This document shows, piece by piece, positions 5,653 to 5,775 of a stretch of DNA of 5,775 nucleotides. This DNA is from Chloroflexota bacterium (GTDB lineage: Bacteria > Chloroflexota > Anaerolineae > JAADDB01). The stretch lies in the NCBI GenBank assembly GCA_013154135.1, contig JAADDB010000024.1:1-5775 (forward strand), given 5' to 3'. The stretch's first letter is position 1; each line of letters begins with the position of its first letter. The translations under genes and the position numbers were made by a program. Under the pieces are notes generated by a model. The model saw only the letters and a program-made list of their open reading frames with translations. It did not search any database and was not told the DNA's origin.

Positions 5653-5775
5653 TCTCTCCTGGCACGGGGCAAGAACATCGGCGTCCCGCCCAGGTGCGGC
5701 CCCGTCCGCCGCCAAGGTACTACCGGGTAACGTCATTCAACGGGAAGGAGTCCGTTTTTGAGATAGTAGCTAGTT

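Larger units (their letters stand above)
5242..5775. other. Repeat-rich non-coding region
   Basis: This stretch contains only the heptad repeats, the paired direct repeats, short hairpins and the long palindrome. Open frames here, on both strands, run through these repeats, lack ribosome binding sites and have no recognisable protein motif. Near the right edge AAGGAG (5745-5750) resembles a Shine-Dalgarno site, but no start codon with an open frame follows within the window. At 5739-5759 a weak AACGG/CCGTT stem leads into a run of five T, too weak to call a terminator. Confidence 0.6.

Noticed and set aside
5264..5736. Small minus-strand open frames in the intergenic region
   Set aside because: They cross the direct repeats and hairpins, have no ribosome binding site and no family resemblance, and overlap one another in different frames.
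5739..5759. Weak terminator, AACGG/CCGTT followed by T-run
   Set aside because: Only a 5-bp stem with an 8-nt loop, and part of the T-run is in the stem. Not enough to call.
5546..5761. Plus-strand open frame of 71 codons
   Set aside because: It is built largely on the long palindrome and has no Shine-Dalgarno site or protein motif.

Overview
The window looks like high-GC bacterial chromosome, most plausibly from the Chloroflexota (Anaerolineae or a related, possibly thermophilic, class). That inference rests on the style of the one large gene: an exported modular protein whose globular domains are joined by Pro/Thr-rich tracts (PTPTPT, TPTWTP), a common design in that phylum. No rRNA, tRNA or other marker gene is present to confirm it.

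Layout. Positions 8-5008 (minus strand) hold a single complete gene for a 1666-residue secreted protein. From the N terminus it has a signal peptide or signal anchor, a Ycf48/BNR-type beta-propeller with six recognisable Asp boxes, a Pro/Thr linker, three DNRLRE/CBM96-like beta-sandwich repeats separated by further linkers, a fourth linker, a glycoside-hydrolase-like (alpha/beta)8 domain resembling GH42 or other clan GH-A enzymes, and a C-terminal beta-sandwich. Its start is well fixed: a strong Shine-Dalgarno lies 6 nt upstream and an in-frame TAG lies five codons upstream. A convincing promoter with a 17-nt spacer (5087-5115) gives a leader of about 70 nt that begins with a stem-loop.

Positions 5009-5775 hold no convincing gene. 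This stretch carries the leader and promoter of the large gene, a divergent plus-strand promoter candidate with a perfect TATAAT, a degenerate 7-bp tandem repeat (TAACGAT/TAATGAG type), a pair of imperfect 40-bp direct repeats enclosing a short hairpin, and a 51-nt hairpin with 15-bp perfect outer arms. The same heptad repeat occurs in inverted orientation at the other edge of the window, where it supplies the stop codon of the large gene. The gene is therefore bracketed by a 16-bp inverted repeat with one mismatch.

How it works together: the visible content is one monocistronic-looking exoprotein gene next to repeat-rich intergenic DNA. The protein is probably a cell-surface or extracellular polysaccharide-binding factor, possibly degradative, but its substrate and catalytic activity cannot be settled from sequence alone. 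I see no strong evidence for a wholly new system. The best leads are the domain architecture, the heptad repeats bracketing the gene, and the orphan plus-strand promoter.
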